Below are positions 33,201 through 46,100 of a stretch of DNA of 64,000 nt, one piece after another. This DNA is from Macrostomum hystrix (lineage: Eukaryota; Platyhelminthes; Macrostomidae), in contig CATNEN010000038.1 of assembly GCA_950097015.1 (NCBI GenBank), forward strand, positions 25,767,001 through 25,831,000. Reading direction: 5' to 3'. The first letter of the stretch is position 1. The number at the start of each line of letters is the position of its first letter. A program made the position numbers and the translations under genes. Below the pieces are notes generated by a model that was not told where the DNA came from, did no database searches, and was given only the letters and a program-made list of their open reading frames with translations.

Positions 33201-36200
33201 TTCAGAATCAGTTATTATGGGGATTAATCCTAGATTTTCAGAATCAGTTGTTATGGGGATTAATCCTAGATTTTCAAAATCAGTTGTTATGGGGATTACT
33301 CCTAGATTTTCAGAATCAGTTATTATGGGGATTAATCCTAGATTTTCAGAATCAATTGTTATGGGGATTACTCCTAGACTTTCAGAATCAGTTGTTATGG
33401 GGATTACTCCTAGATTTTAAGAATCAGTTGTGATGGGGATTAATCATAGACTTTCAGAATCAGTTGTTATGGGGATTACTCCTAGATTTTTTAAATCAGT
33501 TGTGATTGGGATTACTCCTAGACTTTCAGAATCAGTTGTTATGGGGATTACTCCTAGATTTTCAGAATCAGTTGTTATGGGGATTACTCCTAGATTTTTT
33601 AAATCAGTTGTGATTAGGATTACTCCTAGATTTTCAGAATCAGTTGTTATGGGGATTAATCCTAGATTTTCAGAATCAGTTGTTATGGGGATTAATCCTA
33701 GATTTTCTGAATCAGTTGTTATGGGGATTAATCCTAGATTTTCTGAATCAGTTGTTATGGGGATTAATCCTAGATTTTCTGAATCAGTTATTATGGGGAT
33801 TAATCATAGACTTTCAGAATCAGTTGTTATGGGGATTAATCATAGACTTTCAGAATCAGTTGTTATGGGGATTAATCCTAGATTTTCTGAATCAGTTATT
33901 ATGGGGATTAATCATAGACTTTCAGAATCAGTTGTTATGGGGATTACTCCTAGATTTTCAGAATCAGTTGTGATGGGGATTAATCATAGACTTTCAGAAT
34001 CAGTTGTTATGGGGATTACTCCTAGATTTTCAGAATCAGTTGTGATTGGGATTAATCATAGACTTTCAGAATCAGTTGTTATGGGGATTACTCCTAGATT
34101 TTCAGAATCAGTTGTGATGGGGATTAATCATAGACTTTCAGAATCAGTTGTTATGGGGATTACTCCTAGATTTTTTAAATCAGTTGTGATTGGGATTACT
34201 CCTAGATTTTCAGAATCAGTTGTTATGGGGATTACTCCTAGATTTTCTGAATCAGTTGTTATGGGGATTACTCCTAGATTTTCAGAATCAGTTGTTATAG
34301 GGATTACTCCTAGATTTTCTGAATCAGTTGTTATGGGGATTAATCCTAGATTTTCAGAATCAGTTGTTATGGGGATTAATCCTAGATTTTCTGAATCAGT
34401 TGTGATTAGGATTACTCCTAGATTTTCAGAATCAGTTGTTATGGGGATTACTCCTAGATTTTCAGAATCAGTTGTGATGGGGATTAATCATAGACTTTCA
34501 GAATCAGTTGTTATGGGGATTACTCCTAGATTTTTTAAATCAGTTGTGATTGGGATTACTCCTAGATTTTCAGAATCAGTTGTTATGGGGATTACTCCTA
34601 GATTTTCAGAATCAGTTGTGATGGGGATTAATCATAGACTTTCAGAATCAGTTGTTATGGGGATTAATCCTAGATTTTTTAAATCAGTTGTGATTGGGAT
34701 TACTCCTAGATTTTCAGAATCAGTTGTTATGGGGATTAATCCTAGATTTTCAGAATCAGTTGTGATGGGGATTAATCATAGACTTTCAGAATCAGTTGTT
34801 ATGGGGATTAATCCTAGATTTTCAGAATCAGTTGTGATGGGGATTACTCCTAGATTTTCAGAATCAATTGTTATGGGGATTACTCCTAGATTTTCAGAAT
34901 CAGTTGTTATGGGGATTACTCCTAGATTTTTTAAATCAGTTGTGATTGGGATTACTCCTAGATTTTCAGAATCAGTTGTTATGGGGATTACTCCTAGATT
35001 TTCAGAATCAGTTGTGATGGGGATTAATCATAGACTTTCAGAATCAGTTGTTATGGGGATTAATCCTAGATTTTTTAAATCAGTTGTGATGGGGATTACT
35101 CCTAGATTTTCAGAATCAGTTGTTATGGGGATTAATCCTAGATTTTCAGAATCAGTTGTTATGGGGATTAATCCTAGATTTTCTGAATCAGTTGTTATGG
35201 GGATTACTCCTAGATTTTCTGAATCAGTTGTTATAGGGATTACTCCTAGATTTTCAGAATCAGTTGTGATGGGGATTAATCATAGACTTTCAGAATCAGT
35301 TGTTAACGGGATTAATCCTACATTTTCAGAATCAGTTGTTATGGGGATTACTCCTAGATTTTCAGAATCAGTTGTTATTGGGATTAATCCTAGATTTTCA
35401 AAATCAGTTGTTATGGGGATTACTCCTAGATTTTCAGAATCAGTTGTTATGGGGATTACTCCTAGATTTTCAGAATCAGTTATTATGGGGATTAATCCTA
35501 GATTTTCAGAATCAATTGTTATGGGGATTAATCCTAGATTTTCAGAATCAGTTATTATGGGGATTACTCCTAGATTTTCAGAATCAGTTGTTATTGGGAT
35601 TAATCCTAGATTTTCAAAATCAGTTGTTATGGGGATTACTCCTAGATTTTCAGAATCAGTTGTTATGGGGATTACTCCTAGATTTTCAGAATCAGTTATT
35701 ATGGGGATTAATCCTAGATTTTCAGAATCAGTTGTTATGGGGATTAATCCTAGATTTTCAAAATCAGTTGTTATGGGGATTACTCCTAGATTTTCAGAAT
35801 CAGTTATTATGGGGATTAATCCTAGATTTTCAGAATCAATTGTTATGGGGATTACTCCTAGACTTTCAGAATCAGTTGTTATGGGGATTACTCCTAGATT
35901 TTAAGAATCAGTTGTGATGGGGATTAATCATAGACTTTCAGAATCAGTTGTTATGGGGATTACTCCTAGATTTTTTAAATCAGTTGTGATTGGGATTACT
36001 CCTAGACTTTCAGAATCAGTTGTTATGGGGATTACTCCTAGATTTTCAGAATCAGTTGTTATGGGGATTACTCCTAGATTTTTTAAATCAGTTGTGATTA
36101 GGATTACTCCTAGATTTTCAGAATCAGTTGTTATGGGGATTAATCCTAGATTTTCAGAATCAGTTGTTATGGGGATTAATCCTAGATTTTCTGAATCAGT

Positions 36201-39200
36201 TGTTATGGGGATTAATCCTAGATTTTCTGAATCAGTTGTTATGGGGATTAATCCTAGATTTTCTGAATCAGTTATTATGGGGATTAATCATAGACTTTCA
36301 GAATCAGTTGTTATGGGGATTAATCATAGACTTTCAGAATCAGTTGTTATGGGGATTAATCCTAGATTTTCTGAATCAGTTATTATGGGGATTAATCATA
36401 GACTTTCAGAATCAGTTGTTATGGGGATTACTCCTAGATTTTCAGAATCAGTTGTGATGGGGATTAATCATAGACTTTCAGAATCAGTTGTTATGGGGAT
36501 TACTCCTAGATTTTCAGAATCAGTTGTGATTGGGATTAATCATAGACTTTCAGAATCAGTTGTTATGGGGATTACTCCTAGATTTTCAGAATCAGTTGTG
36601 ATGGGGATTAATCATAGACTTTCAGAATCAGTTGTTATGGGGATTACTCCTAGATTTTTTAAATCAGTTGTGATTGGGATTACTCCTAGATTTTCAGAAT
36701 CAGTTGTTATGGGGATTACTCCTAGATTTTCTGAATCAGTTGTTATAGGGATTACTCCTAGATTTTCAGAATCAGTTGTTATAGGGATTACTCCTAGATT
36801 TTCTGAATCAGTTGTTATGGGGATTAATCCTAGATTTTCAGAATCAGTTGTTATGGGGATTAATCCTAGATTTTCTGAATCAGTTGTTATAGGGATTACT
36901 CCTAGATTTTCTGAATCAGTTGTTATAGGGATTACTCCTAGATTTTCTGAATCAGTTGTTATAGGGATTACTCCTAGATTTTCTGAATCAGTTGTTATAG
37001 GGATTACTCCTAGATTTTCAGAATCAGTTGTGATGGGGATTAATCATAGACTTTCAGAATCAGTTGTTAACGGGATTAATCCTACATTTTCAGAATCAGT
37101 TGTTATGGGGATTAATCCTAGATTTTCAGAATCAGTTGTTATGGGGATTAATCCTAGATTTTCAGAATCAGTTGTTATGGGGATTAATCAAAGATTTTTA
37201 GAATCAGTTGTTATGGGGATTAATCATAAATTTTTAGAATCAGTTGTGATTGGGATTGATCCTAGACTTCCAGAATCAGCTGTTAGGGAGATTAATCCTA
37301 GACTCTCAGAATCAGCTGTTAAGGGGATTAGATTTTCAGAATCAGTTGTTAAGGGGATTACTCCTAGATTTTCAGAATCAGTTGTTATGGGGATTAATCC
37401 TAGATTTTCAGAATCAGTTGTTATGGGGATTAATCCTAGATTTTCTGAATCAGTTGTTATGGGGATTACTCCTAGATTTTCTGAATCAGTTGTTATAGGG
37501 ATTACTCCTAGATTTTCAGAATCAGTTGTTATAGGGATTACTCCTAGATTTTCTGAATCAGTTGTTATGGGGATTAATCCTAGATTTTCAGAATCAGTTG
37601 TTATGGGGATTAATCCTAGATTTTCTGAATCAGTTGTTATAGGGATTACTCCTAGATTTTCTGAATCAGTTGTTATAGGGATTACTCCTAGATTTTCTGA
37701 ATCAGTTGTTATAGGGATTACTCCTAGATTTTCTGAATCAGTTGTTATAGGGATTACTCCTAGATTTTCTGAATCAGTTGTTATAGGGATTACTCCTAGA
37801 TTTTCAGAATCAGTTGTGATGGGGATTAATCATAGACTTTCAGAATCAGTTGTTAACGGGATTAATCCTACATTTTCAGAATCAGTTGTTATGGGGATTA
37901 CTCCTAGATTTTCAGAATCAGTTGTGATTGGGATTAATCATAGACTTTCAGAATCAGTTGTTATGGGGATTACTCCTAGATTTTCAGAATCAGTTGTGAT
38001 GGGGATTAATCATAGACTTTCAGAATCAGTTGTTATGGGGATTACTCCTAGATTTTTTAAATCAGTTGTGATTGGGATTACTCCTAGATTTTCAGAATCA
38101 GTTGTTATGGGGATTACTCCTAGATTTTCAGAATCAGTTGTTATAGGGATTACTCCTAGATTTTCTGAATCAGTTGTTATGGGGATTAATCCTAGATTTT
38201 CAGAATCAGTTGTTATGGGGATTAATCAAAGATTTTTAGAATCAGTTGTTATGGGGATTAATCATAAATTTTTAGAATCAGTTGTGATTGGGATTGATCC
38301 TAGACTTCCAGAATCAGCTGTTAGGGAGATTAATCCTAGACTCTCAGAATCAGCTGTTAAGGGGATTAGATTTTCAGAATCAGTTGTTAAGGGGATTAAT
38401 CATAGATTTTTAGAATCAGTTGTGATTGGGATTGATCCTAGACTTTCAGAATCAGCTGTTAGGGAGATTAATCCTAGACTCTCAGAATCAGCTGTTAAGG
38501 GGATTAGATTTTCAGAATCAGTTGTTATGGGGATTACTCCTAGATTTTCAGAATCAGTTGTTATGGGGATTAATCCTAGATTTTCAGAATCAGTTGTTAT
38601 GGGGATTAATCCTAGATTTTCTGAATCAGTTGTTATGGGGATTACTCCTAGATTTTCTGAATCAGTTGTTATAGGGATTACTCCTAGATTTTCAGAATCA
38701 GTTGTTATAGGGATTACTCCTAGATTTTCTGAATCAGTTGTTATGGGGATTAATCCTAGATTTTCAGAATCAGTTGTTATGGGGATTAATCCTAGATTTT
38801 CTGAATCAGTTGTTATAGGGATTACTCCTAGATTTTCTGAATCAGTTGTTATAGGGATTACTCCTAGATTTTCTGAATCAGTTGTTATAGGGATTACTCC
38901 TAGATTTTCTGAATCAGTTGTTATAGGGATTACTCCTAGATTTTCTGAATCAGTTGTTATAGGGATTACTCCTAGATTTTCAGAATCAGTTGTGATGGGG
39001 ATTAATCATAGACTTTCAGAATCAGTTGTTAACGGGATTAATCCTACATTTTCAGAATCAGTTGTTATGGGGATTACTCCTAGATTTTCAGAATCAGTTG
39101 TGATTGGGATTAATCATAGACTTTCAGAATCAGTTGTTATGGGGATTACTCCTAGATTTTCAGAATCAGTTGTGATGGGGATTAATCATAGACTTTCAGA

Positions 39201-41374
39201 ATCAGTTGTTATGGGGATTACTCCTAGATTTTTTAAATCAGTTGTGATTGGGATTACTCCTAGATTTTCAGAATCAGTTGTTATGGGGATTACTCCTAGA
39301 TTTTCTGAATCAGTTGTTATAGGGATTACTCCTAGATTTTCAGAATCAGTTGTTATAGGGATTACTCCTAGATTTTCTGAATCAGTTGTTATGGGGATTA
39401 ATCCTAGATTTTCAGAATCAGTTGTTATGGGGATTAATCCTAGATTTTCTGAATCAGTTGTTATAGGGATTACTCCTAGATTTTCTGAATCAGTTGTTAT
39501 AGGGATTACTCCTAGATTTTCTGAATCAGTTGTTATAGGGATTACTCCTAGATTTTCTGAATCAGTTGTTATAGGGATTACTCCTAGATTTTCAGAATCA
39601 GTTGTGATGGGGATTAATCATAGACTTTCAGAATCAGTTGTTAACGGGATTAATCCTACATTTTCAGAATCAGTTGTTATGGGGATTAATCCTAGATTTT
39701 CAGAATCAGTTGTTATGGGGATTAATCCTAGATTTTCAGAATCAGTTGTTATGGGGATTAATCAAAGATTTTTAGAATCAGTTGTTATGGGGATTAATCA
39801 TAAATTTTTAGAATCAGTTGTGATTGGGATTGATCCTAGACTTCCAGAATCAGCTGTTAGGGAGATTAATCCTAGACTCTCAGAATCAGCTGTTAAGGGG
39901 ATTAGATTTTCAGAATCAGTTGTTAAGGGGATTAATCATAGATTTTTAGAATCAGTTGTGATTGGGATTGATCCTAGACTTTCAGAATCAGCTGTTAGGG
40001 AGATTAATCCTAGACTCTCAGAATCAGCTGTTAAGGGGATTAGATTTTCAGAATCAGTTGTTATGGGGATTACTCCTAGATTTTCAGAATCAGTTGTTAT
40101 GGGGATTAATCCTAGATTTTCAGAATCAGTTGTTATGGGGATTAATCCTAGATTTTCTGAATCAGTTGTTATGGGGATTACTCCTAGATTTTCTGAATCA
40201 GTTGTTATAGGGATTACTCCTAGATTTTCAGAATCAGTTGTTATAGGGATTACTCCTAGATTTTCTGAATCAGTTGTTATGGGGATTAATCCTAGATTTT
40301 CAGAATCAGTTGTTATGGGGATTAATCCTAGATTTTCTGAATCAGTTGTTATAGGGATTACTCCTAGATTTTCTGAATCAGTTGTTATAGGGATTACTCC
40401 TAGATTTTCTGAATCAGTTGTTATAGGGATTACTCCTAGATTTTCTGAATCAGTTGTTATAGGGATTACTCCTAGATTTTCTGAATCAGTTGTTATAGGG
40501 ATTACTCCTAGATTTTCAGAATCAGTTGTGATGGGGATTAATCATAGACTTTCAGAATCAGTTGTTAACGGGATTAATCCTACATTTTCAGAATCAGTTG
40601 TTATGGGGATTAATCCTAGATTTTCAGAATCAGTTGTTATGGGGATTAATCCTAGATTTTCAGAATCAGTTGTTATGGGGATTAATCATAGATTTTTAGA
40701 ATCAGTTGTTATGGGGATTAATCATAAATTTTTAGAATCAGTTGTGATTGGGATTGATCCTAGACTTCCAGAATCAGCTGTTAGGGAGATTAATCCTAGA
40801 CTCTCAGAATCAGCTGTTAAGGGGATTAGATTTTCAGAATCAGTTGTTAAGGGGATTAATCATAGATTTTTAGAATCAGTTGTGATTGGGATTGATCCTA
40901 GACTTTCAGAATCAGCTGTTAGGGAGATTAATCCTAGACTCTCAGAATCAGCTGTTAAGGGGATTAGATTTTCAGAATCAGTTGTTATGGGGATTACTCC
41001 TAGATTTTCAGAATCATTTGTTATGGGGATTACTCCTAGATTTTCAGAAACAGTTGTTATGGGGGTTGTAGTAACCATCAACATATTAACGTTAATATGT
41101 TATTGGTTAATGGTAACATTAACATAGTGTTACACATAAAATAGAAGCCCATTAAAATATGATTGCCTCTGCCTTGTCAGGCCAAATGCGCATCACTGGC
41201 CTACCATTCGACGTCACGGCCTATCGCTCGGAGCACAAGATCGAGGACGCCGAACTATTGAAGACTATCACCGGAGCGCTGAACAAGAAATCGCAAAAGA
41301 AGAAGGCCAAGAAAAAGGCAGCCGGCGATCTGGCCAGCGCCGTTGAAGCCGTGAAGATTAGCGGCTCCTCTTAA
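27201..41374 (+). CDS. PA2G4: Proliferation-associated protein 2G4 (EBP1), four exons
   Basis: Exons are 27201-27291, 28768-29177, 29749-30235 and 41181-41374, with donors G/GTAAGA, GAG/GTATTG and G/GTGAGT. Phases are 1, 0 and 1, giving 393 aa against about 394 in mammals. PA2G4 is a catalytically inactive methionine-aminopeptidase-fold protein that binds ribosomes and RNA and acts in growth control in nucleus and cytosol. Matching segments: [99 protein letters not shown]. The C-terminus is lysine-rich ([11 protein letters not shown], ~366-376), as in the family, and serves RNA and nucleolar binding. AATAAA at 41424-41429 is the likely polyadenylation signal. The oddity is intron 3: 10.9 kb, almost entirely one minisatellite. 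Confidence 0.96.
27292..28767 (+). other. PA2G4 intron 1, no array
   Basis: 1.48 kb of AT-rich unique sequence. It is the only intron over 1 kb in the window without a tandem array. Confidence 0.85.
29215..29348 (-). repeat. SINE family 2 fragment in PA2G4 intron 2
   Basis: On the minus strand: GTAGCCTAGTGGTTAGTGCG, GACTTGTAGGTCGGAGGTTC and GATTCCCGACTC form the head, followed by a short core ending in GGATTGCTTCAGC. It is inserted antisense to the gene and 3'-truncated. Confidence 0.65.
29555..29665. repeat. Short ~20-bp tandem repeat in PA2G4 intron 2
   Basis: About five imperfect copies of CCCCTCGACAATTCATGCTA, ending about 85 bp before the exon 3 acceptor. It looks like an early or small array. 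Confidence 0.7.
30314..30329. repeat. 16-bp perfect palindrome upstream of the 36-bp array
   Basis: TTTGATTATAATCAAA is its own reverse complement. It lies about 45 bp before the first recognisable 36-bp unit. Confidence 0.8.
30375..41063. repeat. 36-bp minisatellite with higher-order repeats, 10.7 kb, PA2G4 intron 3
   Basis: About 297 units built from GGGGATTACTCCTAGATT followed by TTCAGAATCAGTTGTTAT, with variants (ATTAATCATAGAC, CTAGATTTTTTAAATCAG, 30-base units with GGGGATTAGATTTTCAG). The length is a multiple of three, so frames of over 1,700 codons ([12 protein letters not shown]) stay open. A 2,484-bp block (69 units) is duplicated: the same in-frame TTTTAAG lesion is at ~33416 and ~35900, and GTTAACGGGATTAATCC at 32819 and 35303. 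Later blocks repeat at 1,536 bp (38426 to 39962) and 1,176 bp (37250 to 38426). Confidence 0.97.
41080..41101. repeat. 22-bp perfect palindrome just after the 36-bp array
   Basis: ACATATTAACGTTAATATGT with one flanking A/T pair reads the same on both strands. It lies ~20 bp past the last repeat unit and ~80 bp before the exon 4 acceptor. Confidence 0.85.
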
Positions 41375-42384
41375 GTACAGGGTGATCATTGTGCTGTTGT
41401 AGATCCGACTGGAGGCGCGGTAAAATAAATATAATTTTAATTCAAACAAATAGGATCATTAGTTTTTCTACTAGGGCAATCTTTAATAAGGTTCTCCGTC
41501 TCTATAGTTCCATTGTGTGTCGCTTTGCATTGAATAAAAATAGTTACTAAGTAATACAATTTATGCGCAATATTTTATTTCCATTCTAGAGTGTTTTATT
41601 TTTTCCCATAGGTTATTAGCGCTTGTGTTCAAGTTTCTATATATGAAAATTGACAGCTGTCAGATTTCTTTTGCTATTTAGGGTTCGATTTTTTGTGTTT
41701 AAATTACCTACGTATAACTAGTGAAATGTCTCTACAGTTTATTTTTATTTTATTTCCAATCTGTGACTTTATCTTGTTTTATGTCCATTCGATCTGGCTA
41801 GCAATTAGAGGGACTAGAGGGTCTATCATCCCATCCTAAAATAGTATCTGAAGTCTTAACGTGTTGCAGACTATTCTTTAAGAAATCCTTTTTAAACTTA
41901 TTAAAATTGGACCTGACTGCGCTTGACTACTGACTAGTGTATTAGTTATTTTTTGTTGATTGCTGTTGGCAATTCTACAACTATGAAATGGCATTGTGCA
42001 GTGTTAGTGCGGTGTGATTAATTTTGCAGCTTAATTTTGCCGTGCTTAAAAACACTGGGTTTTCTCGGTGGCTATTTTTTGTTGGTAATTGAAAAGCTAA
42101 ACAAAAGTGCTGTTGACGTTTGAGTGTTTAATTTTGGCATCGATGAAAAATTGTTGTCTTCATTTTACTTTACTATCTTTGTATTTACTAGTCTAAATAA
42201 AGGTTTGGTTTAGTAGTATTTCTTCATAGCCGGCTGACAGGAGCAACCAAGCCATTGACCAATCCCAATAATGAGGCCACCATAATTAGGGTTCGATCAA
42301 CATAATTAAGTATGAAATAATTAATCATTATCACTATCATTATCATTACCATGACACGAATTACCATACAAGACCATAGAAAAA
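41375..42384. other. PA2G4 3' untranslated region and intergenic sequence
   Basis: It contains the AATAAA at 41424 and otherwise AT-rich unique sequence. A non-coding first exon of AP-3 beta may lie in this stretch but cannot be placed. Confidence 0.4.
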
Positions 42385-42815
42385 ATGAGCATGCATTGAC
42401 CAGCCTAATGAGCATTAACCAGCCTAATGAGCATTGGCTAGCTTAATGAGCATTGACCAGCCTAATGAGCATTGACCAGCCTAATGAGCATTAACCAGCC
42501 TAATGAGCATTGGCTAGCTTAATGAGCATTGACCAGCCTAATGAGCATTGACCAGCCTAATGAGCATTGAGCAGCCTAATTAGTATTGCCCATTTTAATT
42601 AGCATTGACCAGCCTAATTAGTATTGCCCATTTTAATTAGCATTGACCAGCCGTATTGCCCATTTTAATTAGCATTGACCAGCCTAATTTGTATTGCCCA
42701 TTTTAATTAGCATTGACCAGCCTAATTAGCATTGCCTATTTTAATTAGCATTGACCAGCCTAATTAGCATTGCCTATTTTAATTAGCATTGACCAGCCTA
42801 ATTAGCATTTACAAG
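42385..42815. repeat. 19-bp and 38-bp minisatellite upstream of AP-3 beta
   Basis: Copies of AATGAGCATTGACCAGCCT (19 bp) run to ~42570. They then give way to a compound unit of AATTAGCATTGACCAGCCT plus AATTAGTATTGCCCATTTT. If TTTCAG/TGAATC at 43058 is an acceptor, this array sits in a 5' untranslated intron. Confidence 0.9.
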
Positions 42816-43105
42816 TCTAATGAGTTATGATCAACATAATTAGGTACGTGTATGACATAAATAATTAGGTATGCCCACCTTAATTATAATTTAGGTCACC
42901 ATTATGTGGTATGAACACCATTTTGATTCATGGCCTCGATCAAGAGTCATGACCATCATTATGAGCGTTGACCAATTTTTGAAGAGCAGGTGAAAAGCTG
43001 AATTCGAGAAACAGAATTGAAGGTTTAAATTAAACAAATATAAAATTTCAAATTTCAGTGAATCATCTGTCAATCATTAGCCAATCCGCCAAGCAGACAG
43101 CAGAC

Positions 43106-46100
43106 ATGAACAATAACGGCTTTCAGCCCTACAATTCGTCATTGGACAGCAGCGGGCCGCATCTCGTCCCACCTTCGCATCAGTCCGGCGTTGATCACGC
43201 ATCGTCAACTGGCAGTCAAGACGGCGAGCGCGGCGCCAGAAGTAGCGGCGATCCGGCGGGATCCGCGTTCTTCTCCGGCGATTATAAAAAGCACGACGAC
43301 CTGCGCACTATGCTAGAATCTAGTAAGGACGCACAGAAACTAGAAGCAATGCGACGCATCATAGCCATGGTTGCTAAGGGCAAAGATTGCTCGGATCTGT
43401 TCCCGTCTGTTGTTAAGAATGTGGTATCTAAGAATTCAGAAGTTAAGAAGCTAGTCTACGTCTACTTGACACGATACGCCGAGGAGAAACAAGATTTAGC
43501 TTTACTATCGATATCAACATTTCAACGCGCATTAAAAGATCCCAATCAGCTAATTAGGGCTAGCGCTCTGCGAGTATTAACCAGCATTCGGGTGCCAGTG
43601 ATTCTGCCCATTCAAACTCTCGCTCTACGCGACGCAGTCTCGGATATGTCAGCCTATGTGAGAAAAACTGCCGCCTTAGCTATACCAAAAATCTATAGCC
43701 TGGACCCCGAGACCAAGCCTCAACTAATGGAAGTGATTGAAAAACTATTGGCCGACAAAACTACACTAGTTGTTGGCGTGGCTATCCAAGCCTTTGAAGA
43801 AATCTGTCCCAATAGGATTGATTTGATACACAAGAATTATCGGAAACTATGCGAATTACTGGCCGATGTGCAGGACTGGGGCCAGGTTGTCATTATTAAC
43901 ATGCTCACCAGGTTAGTATTCTGCTGTTAACATTATCACAACTAGTTCTCTACCTCTCTCAATCGCATTTGTCTATTTCTCAATCTCACCTGCCTCCATC
44001 TCAATATCTTCCGTCTCTTTCTAAACTTCACCTGGCTCTCAATATCAACTGTCTCTTTCTCAATCTCACCTGTCTGTTTCTCAATCTCTCCTGTCTATTT
44101 CTCAATCTCACCTGTCTCTGTTTCAGTCTCACCTGTCTGTTTCTCAATCTCACCTGTCTCTTTCTCATTCTTACCTGTCTCTGTTTCAATCTCGCGTGTC
44201 TCTTTCTCAATCTCGCATGTCTCTGTTTCAGTCTCACCTGTCTCTTTCTCAATCTTACCTGTCTGTTTATCAATCTTAACTGTCTGTTTCTCAATCTCAC
44301 CTGTCTGTTACTCAATCTAACCTGTCTGTTTCTCAATCTTACCTGTCTGTTTCTCATTCTCGCCTGTCTGTTTCTCAATCCCACCTGTCTGCTTCTTTGA
44401 TCTCACCTGTTTTTCCCAATCACCTGCCTTTTACTCCTCTTAATAATTAAGAATCTGAAACTAAAATGCCAGATTCGAACCCCCACAGCCCTCTCACTCA
44501 CCCCCTCTATTTCGCAGATACGTGCGCACACAATTCCTAGACCCGGCACAACAGGCGGACTCGCAGCAGTCTCTAAAGTCGTCATCATCCTACTCATTGG
44601 ATCCGGATCACGAGCTTCTATTGCGCACAGTTAGGCCATTGTTTCAGAGTCAAAACGCTGCCGTTGTTATGGCCGTTGCCCAGCTGTATTATCATTGCGC
44701 ACCGCCTGGCTACATGACCATTGTTGTGCGTCACCTAGTGCGCCTACTGCGCGCCTCGCCAGAGATTCAAAGCTGCGTATTGACCAGCCTGTCAGCTTTG
44801 TCTGCCAGCTCGCCTCAGTTGCTAGCGGGTCATTTGAAGAGTTTCTATATTCATAGCACTGATCCCAGCAGTGTTAAGCTGGTCAAGTTGGACATACTCA
44901 CTAATCTGGCTACGGACTCGAATTTTCCTGTGAGTCTCACGCATCGATCCCATACGTAGCTAATCCCCATATATTCTCCATTAAAGATCTCTAGATTTAA
45001 AGATCACATCCCTCAATATTTCTGGGTTAAAGTCCCATCCTCAAACTCCAGGATTAAAGTCAAAGATCCCATCCTTAATCTCCGTGATTAAAGATCCCAT
45101 CCTCAATCTTCAGGATCCCATCCTCAATCTTCAGGATCCCATCCTCAATCTTCAGGATCCCATCCTCAATATCCAGGATCCCATCCTCAATCTCCAGGAT
45201 TCCATCCTCAATATCCAGGATCCCATCCTCAATATCCAGGATCCCATCCTCAATATCCAGGATTCCATCCTCAATATCCAGGATCCCATCCTCAATATCC
45301 AGGATCCCATCCTCAAAATTCAGGATCCCATCCTCAATATCCAGGATCCCATCCTCATTCTCCAGGATCCCATCCTCAATATCCAGGATCCCATCCTCAA
45401 TATCCAGGATCCCATCCTCAATATCCAGGATCCCATCCTCAATATCCAGGATCCCATCCTCAATATCCAGGATCCCATCCTCAATATCCAGGATCCCATC
45501 CTCAATATCCAGGATCCCATCCTCAATATTCAGGATCCCATCGTCAATATCCAGGATCCCATCCTCAATCTTCAGGATCCCATCCTCAATATCCAGGATC
45601 CCATCCTCAATATCCAGGATCCCATCCTCAATATCCAGGATCCATCCTCAATATCCAGGATCCATCCTCAATATCCAGGATCCCATCCTCAATATCCAGG
45701 ATTCCATCCTCAATATCCAGGATCCCATCCTCAATATTCAGGATCCCATCCTCAATATCCAGGATCCCATCCTCAATATCCAGGATCCCATCCTCAATAT
45801 CCAGGATCCCATCCTCAATATCCAGGATCCCATCCTCAATATCCAGGATCCCATCCTCAATATCCAGGATTCCATCCTCAGTATCCAGGATCCCATCCTC
45901 AATATCCAGGATCCCATCCTCAATATTCAGGATCCCATCCTCAATATCCAGGATCCCATCCTCAATATCCAGGATCCCATCCTCAATATCCAGGATCCCA
46001 TCCTCAATATCCAGGATCCCATCCTCAATATCCAGGATCCCATCCTCAATATCCAGGATCCCATCCTCAATATCCAGGATCCCATCGTCAATATCCAGGA

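Noticed and set aside
30406-41127. Frames of 824 to 1,737 codons with repeats [12 protein letters not shown]
   Set aside because: They lie in PA2G4 intron 3 between exons that join in phase. Retention of the intron stops at 30271, so the array cannot be translated as part of PA2G4.
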